Positions 1 through 8,064 of a stretch of 14,473 bases of DNA are shown here, piece by piece. This DNA comes from Bacillota bacterium (lineage in GTDB: Bacteria > Bacillota > DSM-12270 > Thermacetogeniales > Thermacetogeniaceae). The DNA is taken from NCBI GenBank assembly GCA_030627585.1, contig DAOURU010000006.1, forward strand, positions 1-14,473, given 5' to 3'. The translations under genes and the position numbers were made by a program. The notes beneath the pieces were generated by a model. That model saw only the letters and a program-made list of their open reading frames with translations. It made no database searches and was not told the DNA's origin. Positions within the stretch are counted from its first letter, which is position 1. Each line of letters begins with the position of its first letter.

Positions 1-983
1 TTACTACAGTTTCTAATGAGAATTCTTCTTCTGGCAAGTTCATCTTCCAAATATGAAGCTGAGAAAGGTTTTTGTAGCTCTATGAGAAGGTAGTTAGCTG
101 CTGAATGATAAACCTTGAGATAGGGCATTTTTGATAGGTGAGAAGTTAAAAAATCCCGTTCGCGCATGATGAGTTCACGGGTTTGCCGTGCATAATCTTT
201 CGCCTGGAAAGTTATTGAAGTTACAGCCTGCGCGAGATTATTTACATGCCACGGCGGCTGAAAATTACTCAAAAAGGCGATTATTTCGGGATGGGCAACT
301 CCGTAGCCAATTCTCAACCCCGGTATCGCATAAAATTTTGTGAGAGATTGGATTATTAAAATTCTTTTATTTTTTTTGGCTTCTGGGATGCAAGTTAGTT
401 GTTTCCATCGGGAATGAAAGAATAGAAAAGATTCATCGATAACTACGAAAATAGATTTCCGGCAACAGAATTCTAAAAAAGGTTTTAAGATTTCGAAAGT
501 GATGAGATGGCCAGTGGGATTATTCGGATTACAAAGAAAAACCATATTTGTCCCCTGCGCTGCCTGCATCAGGTGCTGGAGGCTTGGAGTAAATCCCTTT
601 TGAGGTGAAAGCTTTAAATGTTTAACTTGTACTTTCCAAATGCGTGCTGCTATTTCATATTCCATGAACGTGGGGCCAGGAATAAGTACAGTACGAGGGC
701 GCATGGCTTGAAATGCTAAATAAATCAGTTCTACAGCACCATTGGAAAAAATAATTTGTTCCGGCGAAATATTGAGGACAGGCGCGACTGTCTTTTTTAA
801 CGTTTTGCAGTCCGGTTCCGGGTAAAAAGCAACCAGGGGAAGACTGGATTTTAATTTTTCCTGGATTTCGTTGGGAGGGCCTAGGGGGTTGGTGTTTGTG
901 CTAAAATCCACTATCTCTTCAGGTTTCAGCCCATATTTTGCTGCAATTGCACTAAGATTTCCCCCATGCTTATATTTTTGCAT
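1..983 (-). CDS. cobD: Threonine-phosphate decarboxylase CobD (partial, C-terminus beyond left edge)
   Basis: PLP-dependent fold-type I enzyme that decarboxylates L-threonine O-3-phosphate to (R)-1-amino-2-propanol phosphate, the aminopropanol linker of cobalamin. 327 complete codons are visible and the frame is open at the edge; perhaps 30 residues are missing. Visible marks are an N-terminal KHGGN, DFSTNTNPLGPP (about 27-38), CNPNNPTG (151-158), IDES (182-185), SLTKFYAIPGLRIGYG with the expected PLP lysine K216 (about 213-228), HVNNLAQ (246-252) and RNCS at the edge, typical of CobD rather than of histidinol-phosphate aminotransferase. The ATG at 983 follows a GGGGGGAGG ribosome binding site and yields the usual family N-terminus, so the 58-bp overlap with the upstream kinase gene looks real. 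The kinase makes its substrate and CbiB uses its product, which supports the call. Confidence 0.93.
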   Translation of the reverse strand, partial: MQKYKHGGNLSAIAAKYGLKPEEIVDFSTNTNPLGPPNEIQEKLKSSLPLVAFYPEPDCKTLKKTVAPVLNISPEQIIFSNGAVELIYLAFQAMRPRTVLIPGPTFMEYEIAARIWKVQVKHLKLSPQKGFTPSLQHLMQAAQGTNMVFLCNPNNPTGHLITFEILKPFLEFCCRKSIFVVIDESFLFFHSRWKQLTCIPEAKKNKRILIIQSLTKFYAIPGLRIGYGVAHPEIIAFLSNFQPPWHVNNLAQAVTSITFQAKDYARQTRELIMRERDFLTSHLSKMPYLKVYHSAANYLLIELQKPFSASYLEDELARRRILIRNCS

Positions 984-1888
984 GATGCCTCCCCCCTCTT
1001 TTTTATCTTTCCTAAAAAACGTGGCCCCCCTTTCGTGAAGAGCAAAGGGTAATAATTTTTTATTTCCGGAAACTTTTCCCTGATTTTAGAGATTAAACAC
1101 TTATTTCTTTCTTGTCCAGGCGGTAATAAAACTCCTGCCACAGTTCCACTATGAGCTACGTTGATGCCGTATGCTCCCAGGCTTGTAACAAACTCTACCA
1201 GTTCACCAAGTCTTGGTTTGGGATTAATTATTTGATTGGCTAAGGCGCTAATAGTTGCTCCCTTGCCTATAAGAAAGGGATCTTTTCGGCTGAAGCCTAA
1301 CTTCACCAACTCCAGGGCTTTTTTTGTTTTTGGTTCATTTATTTGGTTATAGAAGAACAAGCCGGGACTCCGGTTAAATTCCAGAGTATCAACAATCCCT
1401 CCGAAATCAAGAGCCAGAATCCCCAAAGAAAATGATTCTCCGATTTTTTCAGAAATTAGTCCCTTAACATGATCGAATGACCAGATGCCCGGATAAAAAG
1501 TTCCGTCTGAGGGTTCTATAGACAAGGCGGTCTCCGCGACAATTTCCGGATCAAGCCTGATTTTTAAGGCCGCTGCAACTGCGTAACAGGCAGCCGCAAT
1601 GTCTCCGGTGCTACTTGCCATTCCTTTGCTTAAGGGAAGGCTTGAAGCTATTTCTATGATTGCTCCAAAGTCAGGATACCCAAAATAATTCAACATTTTC
1701 CGGACTGCCCATGCCGTTTTGATTCGAGTTTTAGGAAAAAAAATTTTTTTTAAAGAGGGAACAACGGTGACGGTTACTTTGCTATACCAGTTTACAGGAC
1801 AGGTTACGTGAAAATTGATGCCGGAAGAGGTGCCTTGTACAAGTTCACCGCAAGATCCGGGAATACAAACAATACCCTGGAGACTCAT
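926..1888 (-). CDS. pduX: L-threonine kinase, PduX-type GHMP kinase for cobalamin synthesis
   Basis: Predicted to phosphorylate free L-threonine with ATP to L-threonine O-3-phosphate, the substrate of CobD next door. The 320-residue length and the N-terminal PGSCGELVQG (10-19) followed by CPVNWYS (30-36) are characteristic of PduX-like kinases. The GHMP ATP-binding loop is PLSKGMASSTGD (85-96), and SIEPSDGT lies at 123-130. The ATG at 1888 follows GGGAGGT and overlaps the cobS stop as ATGA, indicating translational coupling. The 3' end overlaps cobD by 58 bp in another frame. The symbol is by homology: the enzyme here sits in a cobalamin operon, not a propanediol-utilisation cluster. A different small-molecule GHMP specificity is possible but unlikely beside cobD and cbiB. 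Confidence 0.9.
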   Translation of the reverse strand: MSLQGIVCIPGSCGELVQGTSSGINFHVTCPVNWYSKVTVTVVPSLKKIFFPKTRIKTAWAVRKMLNYFGYPDFGAIIEIASSLPLSKGMASSTGDIAAACYAVAAALKIRLDPEIVAETALSIEPSDGTFYPGIWSFDHVKGLISEKIGESFSLGILALDFGGIVDTLEFNRSPGLFFYNQINEPKTKKALELVKLGFSRKDPFLIGKGATISALANQIINPKPRLGELVEFVTSLGAYGINVAHSGTVAGVLLPPGQERNKCLISKIREKFPEIKNYYPLLFTKGGPRFLGKIKKRGEASCKNISMGEILVQLQQNMG

Positions 1889-2628
1889 AAAATACTACCT
1901 CCCAGGCTAAATCCGAGCAACAGCACAAAAACTTCTATCAACTCACAAAATGCTCCATAAGTGTCCCCTGTTAGACCACCCAAAAGGCGAACACAGAATT
2001 TAGCTAAGATAAAAGCAAAAATCCCGGTAGAGAGAAAAAGAATTAAGCCTGTTATTTTTAAAAATATAATTGAAGTAAATAAAGTAACTCCTGTTGTTAC
2101 TGCAAACTTGCGAAGATCTCCAGAAACATTAAAAATAGTCCCCAGGCCCTGCTGGCGCGCGTAAGGATACGAAATTAGAACCCAAACCATTACCTGTCTC
2201 CCTAAAACGGGGGCAATAATAAGAAGAGGAAGCAAATTAAAATTTAGTAAGGCATAAACACTAAATTTTGTAAGCAGAAGGAGGAAGGCTCCCAGGACTC
2301 CAAAAGCCCCGACTCGACTGTCTCGCATGATAGCCAGCCTCTCATCACTATCTTTGCCCCCCCAAACCCCATCGAGGGTATCCATGAGACCATCTAAATG
2401 GAGGCCGCCTGTTAAAATTACCTGGATTAAAAGCAGGAGAGCTCCGCTTATTAAGGCAGGAAAGATATTTTTTAAAAGAAGCCAGCTTCCCCCTAAAATG
2501 CCTCCGATAAGCAACCCGACCAGGGGAAAGTAATAAACACTCCCGGAAAAATCCTCTCCGGTGAGAGAGTTTTTGGTCGGAAGAGGAAGCCGTGTCAAGA
2601 AGGTAATTGCACATAAAAATTTACCCAT
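1885..2628 (-). CDS. cobS: Adenosylcobinamide-GDP ribazoletransferase (cobalamin synthase) CobS
   Basis: Integral membrane enzyme that joins AdoCbi-GDP with alpha-ribazole (or its phosphate), the last major step of nucleotide loop assembly. The 247-residue length is normal. Diagnostic motifs are LTRLPLP (11-17), HLDGLMDTLDG (77-87, the metal and substrate aspartates), MRDSRVGAFG (101-110) and GGLTGDTYGA (217-226). Several hydrophobic segments (about 36-70, 112-148, 176-210 and 229-247) fit the polytopic family. The ATG at 2628 overlaps the cbiB stop by 8 bp, with an AAAGGA site inside the end of cbiB. The stop overlaps the kinase start by 4 bp, so the genes are tightly coupled. Confidence 0.97.
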   Translation of the reverse strand: MGKFLCAITFLTRLPLPTKNSLTGEDFSGSVYYFPLVGLLIGGILGGSWLLLKNIFPALISGALLLLIQVILTGGLHLDGLMDTLDGVWGGKDSDERLAIMRDSRVGAFGVLGAFLLLLTKFSVYALLNFNLLPLLIIAPVLGRQVMVWVLISYPYARQQGLGTIFNVSGDLRKFAVTTGVTLFTSIIFLKITGLILFLSTGIFAFILAKFCVRLLGGLTGDTYGAFCELIEVFVLLLGFSLGGSIL

Positions 2629-3607
2629 AAAAGATCTGTCCTTTCAGTAACCAGATGAGATAAGTAAAAGCGAAAATGAGGATTAAAAAGATTGCGAGGG
2701 CCCCGTACATTAAATGGAGGGTTTTACGAATATCAAGCGGCTCTAATATCCTTAAAGGATCTCCCAAATAGGGTCTTAAAGAAGGCCTTCCCTGGTAAAA
2801 GTTGATCCCCCCCAGCTGAATCTCGAGGGCGCCTGCTACTGCCGCTTCAGGATAGCCGCTGTTAGGGCTTGGATGTTTATGGGCGTCTCGCCGTAATACC
2901 CGAAAACTTTTCCTCCAGTTAAATCTCAAACAAAAAGCGCTTCCTATTAAAAGACCGGCTGTCAGGCGGGCAGGAAGAAAATTGAGCAGATCATCTGATT
3001 TCGCAGCAAACCAGCCGAAATCAAGATATCTTTTGTTTTGATAGCCTACCATTGCATCAAGGGTATTAATTACTCGATAAGTGCAGGCTAAAGGGATTCC
3101 GCCGATTAAAAAATAAAAAAAAGGCGCAACAATTCCATCACTAATATTTTCGGCGACAGTTTCTACTGTAGCCCTTGTAACTTCTGTTTCGCTGAGATGC
3201 TCGGTATCTCTTCCTACAATAAGCTGCAAGCACTTCCGTGCTTGCGCCGTATTTTTTCCTTGAAGCAGGTTCAGAATTTCACGTGCCGCTTTGTCTAAAC
3301 TTCGGATGGAAATCGTGCTCCAGAGAAAAAGCGCACCCAGGGCGGGATACAATGCCGGAATTGAGCTTCTCATTGAACTAAGAAAAAAGTAGGTAAGTAA
3401 GAATACGGAAATCGCATTTATCATAACTAAAAAAAACCCTGCAACACGTTTTTGAAAAGAAGTGGCATCGTTTTTATATAATAAATATTCCCATTTCTCA
3501 ATTACTTTGCCGATCAGGGCAACAGGATGGTAAGCAACTTGAGGATCACCTACCAAAAGATCCAAAATAAGGGCGAGCAAGAGAATTTCAATTTGTTTTC
3601 CCTCCAT
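2621..3607 (-). CDS. cbiB: Adenosylcobinamide-phosphate synthase CbiB
   Basis: Membrane enzyme that condenses adenosylcobyric acid with aminopropanol phosphate (from the kinase/CobD pair) to give adenosylcobinamide phosphate. 328 residues, near the usual length. Motifs include LDLLVGDP followed by HPV (15-29), VGRDTEHLSE (131-140), ETVAENISDGIVAPFFY (149-165), NTLDAMVGYQ (181-190), FAAKSDDLLNFLPAR (200-214) and HPSPNSGYPEAAVAGAL (245-261). Hydrophobic stretches at the N-terminus, about 56-100, about 160-175 and about 300-320 indicate a polytopic membrane protein. It starts 6 bp after the cobU stop. A clear Shine-Dalgarno is lacking (only GGGGT about 9 nt upstream), so re-initiation from cobU may matter. 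Confidence 0.97.
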   Translation of the reverse strand: MEGKQIEILLLALILDLLVGDPQVAYHPVALIGKVIEKWEYLLYKNDATSFQKRVAGFFLVMINAISVFLLTYFFLSSMRSSIPALYPALGALFLWSTISIRSLDKAAREILNLLQGKNTAQARKCLQLIVGRDTEHLSETEVTRATVETVAENISDGIVAPFFYFLIGGIPLACTYRVINTLDAMVGYQNKRYLDFGWFAAKSDDLLNFLPARLTAGLLIGSAFCLRFNWRKSFRVLRRDAHKHPSPNSGYPEAAVAGALEIQLGGINFYQGRPSLRPYLGDPLRILEPLDIRKTLHLMYGALAIFLILIFAFTYLIWLLKGQIFYG

Positions 3608-3613
3608 TTTCTC

Positions 3614-4207
3614 TTACCCCGTCTCAGAAAAAGATACAACCTTTTTGAGATCTTGATTAAGAGTTTTGAGATCTAATGCGAGACCGGATACTAGAAAATA
3701 GACTTTATCTGCTTTCGCAGCCATAATTTGATTTGCCCAACCTGCTACGTCACGAAAGAGACGGCCTTGGGGGTTTGAAGGAACAAGCCCCAGGCCTACT
3801 TCATTAGATACCAAAATCACATGGGCACGGCAATGCCATGCAGCATCCGCTAACCTTTGAACTTCGGTGAGAGCTTTTTTCTGAAGCTGGTTTACTTCAG
3901 CCTCTGAGTAATCTTTAAAAAGAAGATTGGTGATTAAGAACGTCAGGCAGTCAACAATGATAACTCCCTCATGCTTTCCTACCTTTTCTATCAATGCCGC
4001 AACAGCAAGGGGTTCTTCTACCGTGGTCCAGATCGGGGGCCTTCTCTTTTGATGCTCCTTTATTCTCGCGGCCATTTCACCGTCTAGAGCCTCGGCAGTC
4101 GCAATATAAGTTACAGGCTTCCCTAAAGCCGATGCTAAATTTTCAGCAAAGCGGCTTTTACCACTTCGCGCTCCACCTGTAATAGAGAAAAATCGTCCGC
4201 GGTTCAT
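3614..4207 (-). CDS. cobU: Adenosylcobinamide kinase / adenosylcobinamide-phosphate guanylyltransferase CobU
   Basis: Bifunctional soluble enzyme: it phosphorylates adenosylcobinamide during salvage and transfers GMP from GTP to adenosylcobinamide phosphate, giving the AdoCbi-GDP used by CobS. 197 residues, slightly longer than the roughly 180 usual. The P-loop is GGARSGKS (11-18). RIKEHQKRRP (49-58) carries H52, matching the guanylylated histidine of the family. Walker-B-like IIVDCLTF is in the middle, and SNEVGLGLVPSNPQGRLFRD is a family signature. The ATG at 4207 lies 11 nt downstream of GGAGGT (4219-4224), a slightly long spacer. It is the first gene of the compact cobalamin block. Confidence 0.96.
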   Translation of the reverse strand: MNRGRFFSITGGARSGKSRFAENLASALGKPVTYIATAEALDGEMAARIKEHQKRRPPIWTTVEEPLAVAALIEKVGKHEGVIIVDCLTFLITNLLFKDYSEAEVNQLQKKALTEVQRLADAAWHCRAHVILVSNEVGLGLVPSNPQGRLFRDVAGWANQIMAAKADKVYFLVSGLALDLKTLNQDLKKVVSFSETG

Positions 4208-4237
4208 GAATAAAATTAACCTCCGATTTTGTGCTTT

Positions 4238-4984
4238 TTATAATTTTTGCCCGATAAAAACAACCCTCGGCGTCTGTACGTGAGGCGGGTCAAAAGTAAA
4301 AGCCTGATATGTTCCCAGTACTGTAAAGCCAAGCTCTGTCAGGCAGGCCCAAACTTCTGAGGGGTGGTAAATTCTTTCCTTATGGTTTTCATAAAACTTT
4401 TCGTATTCATTCCCTATCGTTTTAATAAATCCTGTTACTTTTATCTCCCAGATATTTTCTTTTTCGAGGAAATTTGTTTGCCAGATGAGCGTAAAAAAAT
4501 CTTCATCTATCACTGAAACTTGTTCATTTTTCGGGATAATTTGAGGAAGATAATTGAGATCAAAAATAAAGTAACCCCTCTCTTTGAGGTTGTTGGATAC
4601 GGCTTGAAAAGCTTGCCGCAAACCTTCGGATTCCAGGATATAGTTTAATCCGTCCTGAAAACAAACAACTAAATCAACCGCTTCTTCAAGTTTGAAACCC
4701 CGGATGTCTTGTTGGAGAAAAGTGATTTTCAAATTCTTTGCTTCGGCTTTTTGGCGCGCCTGTTTCAGCATGGCTTCCGATAAATCGATGCCGAAGGTAT
4801 GGTAGCCCCGCCTTGCCCAGGGCAAAGTAGAGTTTCCTGTACCACATGCTAGATCAACAACCGAGTGGACATGTCCCTGAAGCTTTTGGATAATTTTTTC
4901 TACATAACTTACCCATGCTTCGTAGTCGATTGCCTCCATGAGGAGATCATAAAAAGTTGCCAGCTTTTCGTAATTATTTTCCAC
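4238..4984 (-). CDS. Class I SAM-dependent methyltransferase, substrate unknown
   Basis: A 248-residue Rossmann-fold methyltransferase. Motif I is DLACGTGN (44-51), followed by GIDLSEAML (65-73, acidic residue for the ribose of SAM), QQDIRGF (91-97, adenine-side motif II) and VDLVVCFQDGLNYI (103-116). The C-terminal half is a beta-rich cap typical of small-molecule methyltransferases of the Methyltransf_11/25 kind. It begins with GTG after CAGGA at a spacing of 8 nt, 24 bp behind the VWA gene, and ends 30 bp before cobU. It does not resemble the corrin-ring methyltransferases (CbiE/F/H/L, CobA), so adjacency to cobU alone does not assign it to cobalamin synthesis. The family is certain from the motifs; the substrate cannot be read from the sequence. 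Confidence 0.87.
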   Translation of the reverse strand: MENNYEKLATFYDLLMEAIDYEAWVSYVEKIIQKLQGHVHSVVDLACGTGNSTLPWARRGYHTFGIDLSEAMLKQARQKAEAKNLKITFLQQDIRGFKLEEAVDLVVCFQDGLNYILESEGLRQAFQAVSNNLKERGYFIFDLNYLPQIIPKNEQVSVIDEDFFTLIWQTNFLEKENIWEIKVTGFIKTIGNEYEKFYENHKERIYHPSEVWACLTELGFTVLGTYQAFTFDPPHVQTPRVVFIGQKL

Positions 4985-5008
4985 GCTTGAATCCTGCCTT
5001 AAGAAAAT

Positions 5009-6337
5009 TTAATGAAGGAACTGTTTTCTAGTTACTTTTTCGAGGTGGGCCAGGGTATAGCACTCAAACATCCGGCAATGCCGTTGAAAAGTCGGAACGG
5101 AACGGAGATCTTTCCACTCGTCCTGAGGCAGGGTATTAAGCCAGAGAATATCCTTGACCAAACGCTTTACCCCGACAAGCTCCTGTTCCGCCCGCTCAAG
5201 TTCCAGGGTTTTCGTATCACTTACAATGATCACAATAGTACGGGATGTTAAAAGAAGGGGGTAATTGGTTTTGAGCGCGTTTAACGAAGCACCCAGGTTG
5301 GTTCCTTTCCCCCAGATCCTGCTCTTCCCGATCAGTTCGACCATTGTTTCTTCCAAAGGACGAAGCTGATTAAAGAATGGTGTTGCGTACTCCAGTTCCT
5401 CCGCAAAAATAAAGCTTTCAATATGCTTCATTACTGCACTTAAGCCGTAAATAAACTGGATGACAAAGGCGGCGTAGCGGGCCATTGAGCCGGAGACATC
5501 GCAAATGAGAAGGATTTGAGGCTTTTGAACCCGTTTTTGCTTGAATTTAAGTTTAAAAATAATTCCCCCATAGCGGACATTGGACTTGATACTCCGTCGG
5601 AGATCGATTTTAACGGCCTTTTTGCTCATCCGGTAACGCCGCGAAATTTTCGTAGCAAGTTTCCGGGAAAGCTTTTTCAAAATGTTTGTTACTTTGGGCA
5701 AATCACGCTCCCCGATTCGCTTCATATCCTCATAGAGGAGGTTGCTGTCCTCTTGACCCAGTTGATGCAAAACTGAGGCAAGCACCTCATCATCTACATC
5801 TTCATTTAGGAGGTATAGCAGTTCATCCTCTTCGGCGAGTCTTTGCTTCCAATAGCGCAATGAGCCCCGGATCTGGTACTCAAGCATCGGCTTAAACCTG
5901 CTATACCGGTCCTCGGGAAGGTAGCTTGCTTCAAGATACTCTTTAATCCTTTTCTTTTCTGCTTCGGGAAGTTGGGCATAAAGGAGTTTTTCTTCCTCAG
6001 TGAGGTCAAGTTTTTCCCCCTGGTAAGCAAGCTCTTCTTCTGCTGCTTCGATCAAGCGCGCCCCCTCTGTTTTTCTTTCTTCCCATTCCTCTCGCTGCTG
6101 CTCTCTTACTTCAGGGATGGTAAAAAAACTTTCGAAGGCCTGGTCAAAAAGCAGCTGTTCGTCATGGTTTTTAACCAATGTTGCGCGTAAAGCCGCCTTC
6201 ACATGCGCTCTGTTCAAGAGATCGACCAGCAGCAAGGCGTTTAAAGCCGTAATGGTCTCCCCGATGCTTACCTTAATCCCCAGGTGCCGCAGGATGCGGA
6301 CAAAGCGGGCAAGATTGTTTTCGAGGTTGTTTTTCAA
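5009..6337 (-). CDS. VWA-domain protein (CoxE-like), partner of the MoxR ATPase
   Basis: A 442-residue protein with a long charged, helical N-terminal half (about 60-240, rich in E, K and R) and a C-terminal von Willebrand factor A domain. The metal-ion-dependent adhesion site is intact: DVSGS (D280, S282, S284), T346 in GKGTN and D374 in IVSDT. No signal peptide or membrane segment is visible, so it is cytoplasmic. The start is TTG at 6337, overlapping the MoxR stop (TTGA) and preceded by AGAAGGA about 8 nt upstream. MoxR/VWA pairs act as chaperone-like complexes that insert metal or remodel a target; CoxD/CoxE serve CO dehydrogenase in aerobes, but no cox genes are present here. The target is unknown. 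Confidence 0.87.
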   Translation of the reverse strand: MKNNLENNLARFVRILRHLGIKVSIGETITALNALLLVDLLNRAHVKAALRATLVKNHDEQLLFDQAFESFFTIPEVREQQREEWEERKTEGARLIEAAEEELAYQGEKLDLTEEEKLLYAQLPEAEKKRIKEYLEASYLPEDRYSRFKPMLEYQIRGSLRYWKQRLAEEDELLYLLNEDVDDEVLASVLHQLGQEDSNLLYEDMKRIGERDLPKVTNILKKLSRKLATKISRRYRMSKKAVKIDLRRSIKSNVRYGGIIFKLKFKQKRVQKPQILLICDVSGSMARYAAFVIQFIYGLSAVMKHIESFIFAEELEYATPFFNQLRPLEETMVELIGKSRIWGKGTNLGASLNALKTNYPLLLTSRTIVIIVSDTKTLELERAEQELVGVKRLVKDILWLNTLPQDEWKDLRSVPTFQRHCRMFECYTLAHLEKVTRKQFLH

Positions 6338-7260
6338 GTGAAAATCCTTCTTTCCAGACGTTTATCTTGTTGATTCTGGATACACTCAATTAATCCTGCG
6401 GGTCCCACCTGTTGGTTAAAGAGGTCGATATCATCCTTGTCTTTGAGCAAAAGATTGATTGTTTGCTTTACATGTTGGGCTTCGAGTTTCTGGGCTCCAA
6501 ATAAGACGAGCGCCCTGGCAAGGTCGAGCGTTTCCGAAATAGATGGTTTCTTTTTTAGATCAACGTGATGCCGCAAGTAGTGAATGGCTAAAGCAACTTC
6601 TTTTGCCAATCTTTCTCCTATTTCAGGGACCTTAACCTTGATGATTTTAATTTCCTTCTCGATGCTCGGAAAATCTATAAACAAGAAAACACACCGTCTT
6701 TTAAGCCCGTCGGAGAGCTCACGTTCCCCGTTATTAGTCAGCACCACAACTGGAATATAACGGGAAGCGAGCGTACCCAATTCCGGGATTGATACCTGAA
6801 AATCAGAAAGTACCTCGAAAAGAAAAGCTTCGAATTCCTCATCTGTTTTATCAATTTCGTCAATCAATAAAACGACTTTTTTGGGAGCTTGAATTGCTTT
6901 CAAGAGAGGCCTTTCCAACAAATAGTCCCGCGAAAAAAGATTTTGCTCGATAAGCTCATCGGAAGTGCCTTCTTTGATGAGCTGGATTTTAATCAACTGG
7001 CGCTGGTAGTTCCATTCGTACAATGCTTTGTTCTCGTCAAGTCCTTCGTAGCACTGGAGGCGAATTAAATCAGTTTCAAAGGCATAAGCTAAAACCTTCG
7101 CGATTTCGGTTTTTCCCACACCTGGAGCCCCTGTAATCAGGATGGGTTTTTCTAAACGAAGAGCCAAATAAACTGGGATGATGATATCATCTTCTGCAAT
7201 GTAACCTGCCTTTTCAAAACCAGACCGGACCTGGTCAATAGTTAATTTTGCTAAATTCAT
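6334..7260 (-). CDS. MoxR-family AAA+ ATPase
   Basis: A 308-residue AAA+ ATPase of the MoxR/CoxD type. Walker A is GAPGVGKT (44-51) and Walker B LLIDEID (131-137). Sensor 1 lies in VLTNNGERELSDGLKRRC (about 173-190), with the arginine finger at R188/R189. The C-terminal lid helices follow and the protein ends near 308, a normal family length. The ATG at 7260 has AAAGG about 5 nt upstream. It lies 24 bp behind the NlpC/P60 gene and overlaps the VWA gene by 4 bp, so the ATPase and VWA protein are very likely made together and act as one complex. The ATPase role is firm; the client protein is not identifiable from this window. Confidence 0.92.
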   Translation of the reverse strand: MNLAKLTIDQVRSGFEKAGYIAEDDIIIPVYLALRLEKPILITGAPGVGKTEIAKVLAYAFETDLIRLQCYEGLDENKALYEWNYQRQLIKIQLIKEGTSDELIEQNLFSRDYLLERPLLKAIQAPKKVVLLIDEIDKTDEEFEAFLFEVLSDFQVSIPELGTLASRYIPVVVLTNNGERELSDGLKRRCVFLFIDFPSIEKEIKIIKVKVPEIGERLAKEVALAIHYLRHHVDLKKKPSISETLDLARALVLFGAQKLEAQHVKQTINLLLKDKDDIDLFNQQVGPAGLIECIQNQQDKRLERRIFT

Positions 7261-7284
7261 AACGACCTTTCCTCTCCTGTAGTT

Positions 7285-7974
7285 TTAAATTGGCTTAAGA
7301 TTTTTTTCAAGAAGGCGGCAGGCAAAAGAGTAGCGGGGGGCATACCATATATTCTGAAGTGAAGTGATGGTTATTCCTCTGCTTCGACTTGCGTGAATAA
7401 AGGCATTATTTCCGATATAAATTCCTACATGGTCAATCAAATCCTGTTTTTTAGTAGCAAAAAAGACCAGATCTCCAGGCCTTAAATCTCTTACTTTAAT
7501 CCCGGTAATAGCCTGGGCGCTTGCTGTGCGGGGAAGTTTAATTCCGTGCAGTGAGTAAACATACTGAACAAATCCGGAACAGTCAAAGCCTGTTTCGGGC
7601 CGGGTGCCTCCAAATCGGTAAGGAACTCCCAAGAAACGCCTTGCTGTTGTTATTAAATTTACAACATTTTCCCGCGCGGGCCCGGTTGATTGCTGCGAAG
7701 CTGTGATTGTGTTCCTGTTCGATGGTTGGTTTATGCCCTTTTGTTTGTTTCCGGACGCGGGAATTTTTAAGAGCTGGCCAGGGTAGATAAGGGTTCCCTT
7801 TATGTTATTCAGTTCTTGAATCTTTTGAACAGATGTTCCCCAGGTTCTTGCTATATTCCAAAGGCAGTCTCCTTTTTTTACAAGATAGGCTCCTGCTTCT
7901 GAAATACGGGGAAAACTTAAGCCTAAAAAGAAGATGATCCCCCAGGTGATTCCAAACTTTGCCTGCTTTATCAT
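7285..7974 (-). CDS. Secreted LysM - NlpC/P60 peptidoglycan endopeptidase
   Basis: Extracellular cell-wall hydrolase predicted to cut the peptide stems of peptidoglycan. Counting from the ATG at 7974 (229 residues), a signal peptide (basic MIKQAK, hydrophobic core 7-21, cleavage probably near SEA-GA at 25-28) precedes one LysM carbohydrate-binding repeat (about 29-71), a polar Q/S/N-rich linker (72-102) and an NlpC/P60 domain (about 103-222). Catalytic residues are C132 in DCSGF, H182 in DHVGIYIG and H194 in FIHAS. I chose 7974 because GGAGG lies 8 nt upstream and gives a textbook signal peptide. An in-frame ATG at 8004 would add ten polar residues before the signal and has only a weak AAGG 2 nt away. 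It may serve vegetative growth, spore cortex lysis or germination; context does not decide. Confidence 0.93.
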   Translation of the reverse strand: MIKQAKFGITWGIIFFLGLSFPRISEAGAYLVKKGDCLWNIARTWGTSVQKIQELNNIKGTLIYPGQLLKIPASGNKQKGINQPSNRNTITASQQSTGPARENVVNLITTARRFLGVPYRFGGTRPETGFDCSGFVQYVYSLHGIKLPRTASAQAITGIKVRDLRPGDLVFFATKKQDLIDHVGIYIGNNAFIHASRSRGITITSLQNIWYAPRYSFACRLLEKNLKPI

Positions 7975-8064
7975 CTTAAGTTCCTCCGGATTCCTTATTT
8001 TCATAGCCTTAATTTCGTTACAAAAGACTCATATTCCTTCCGCCAGAGTGAGAAGAAGAGGGAT

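Noticed and set aside
1961..2533. Plus-strand open frames opposite cobS
   Set aside because: They are antisense to a fully conserved gene, have no ribosome binding site and give compositionally odd proteins.
4208..4237. Cobalamin riboswitch before cobU
   Set aside because: The gap is 30 bp, far too short, and holds only the cobU ribosome binding site.
3614..4984. Methyltransferase as a cobalamin ring methylase
   Set aside because: It has the class I Rossmann motifs of small-molecule methyltransferases and none of the class III tetrapyrrole methylase signatures.
5012..6341. Plus-strand open frames opposite the VWA gene
   Set aside because: They are shadows of a conserved gene on the other strand, with no recognisable domains or translation signals.
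7975..8004. In-frame ATG at 8004 as the start of the LysM-NlpC/P60 gene
   Set aside because: It has only AAGG two bases away and adds ten polar residues before the signal peptide; the ATG at 7974 has GGAGG at 8 nt and a normal signal sequence.
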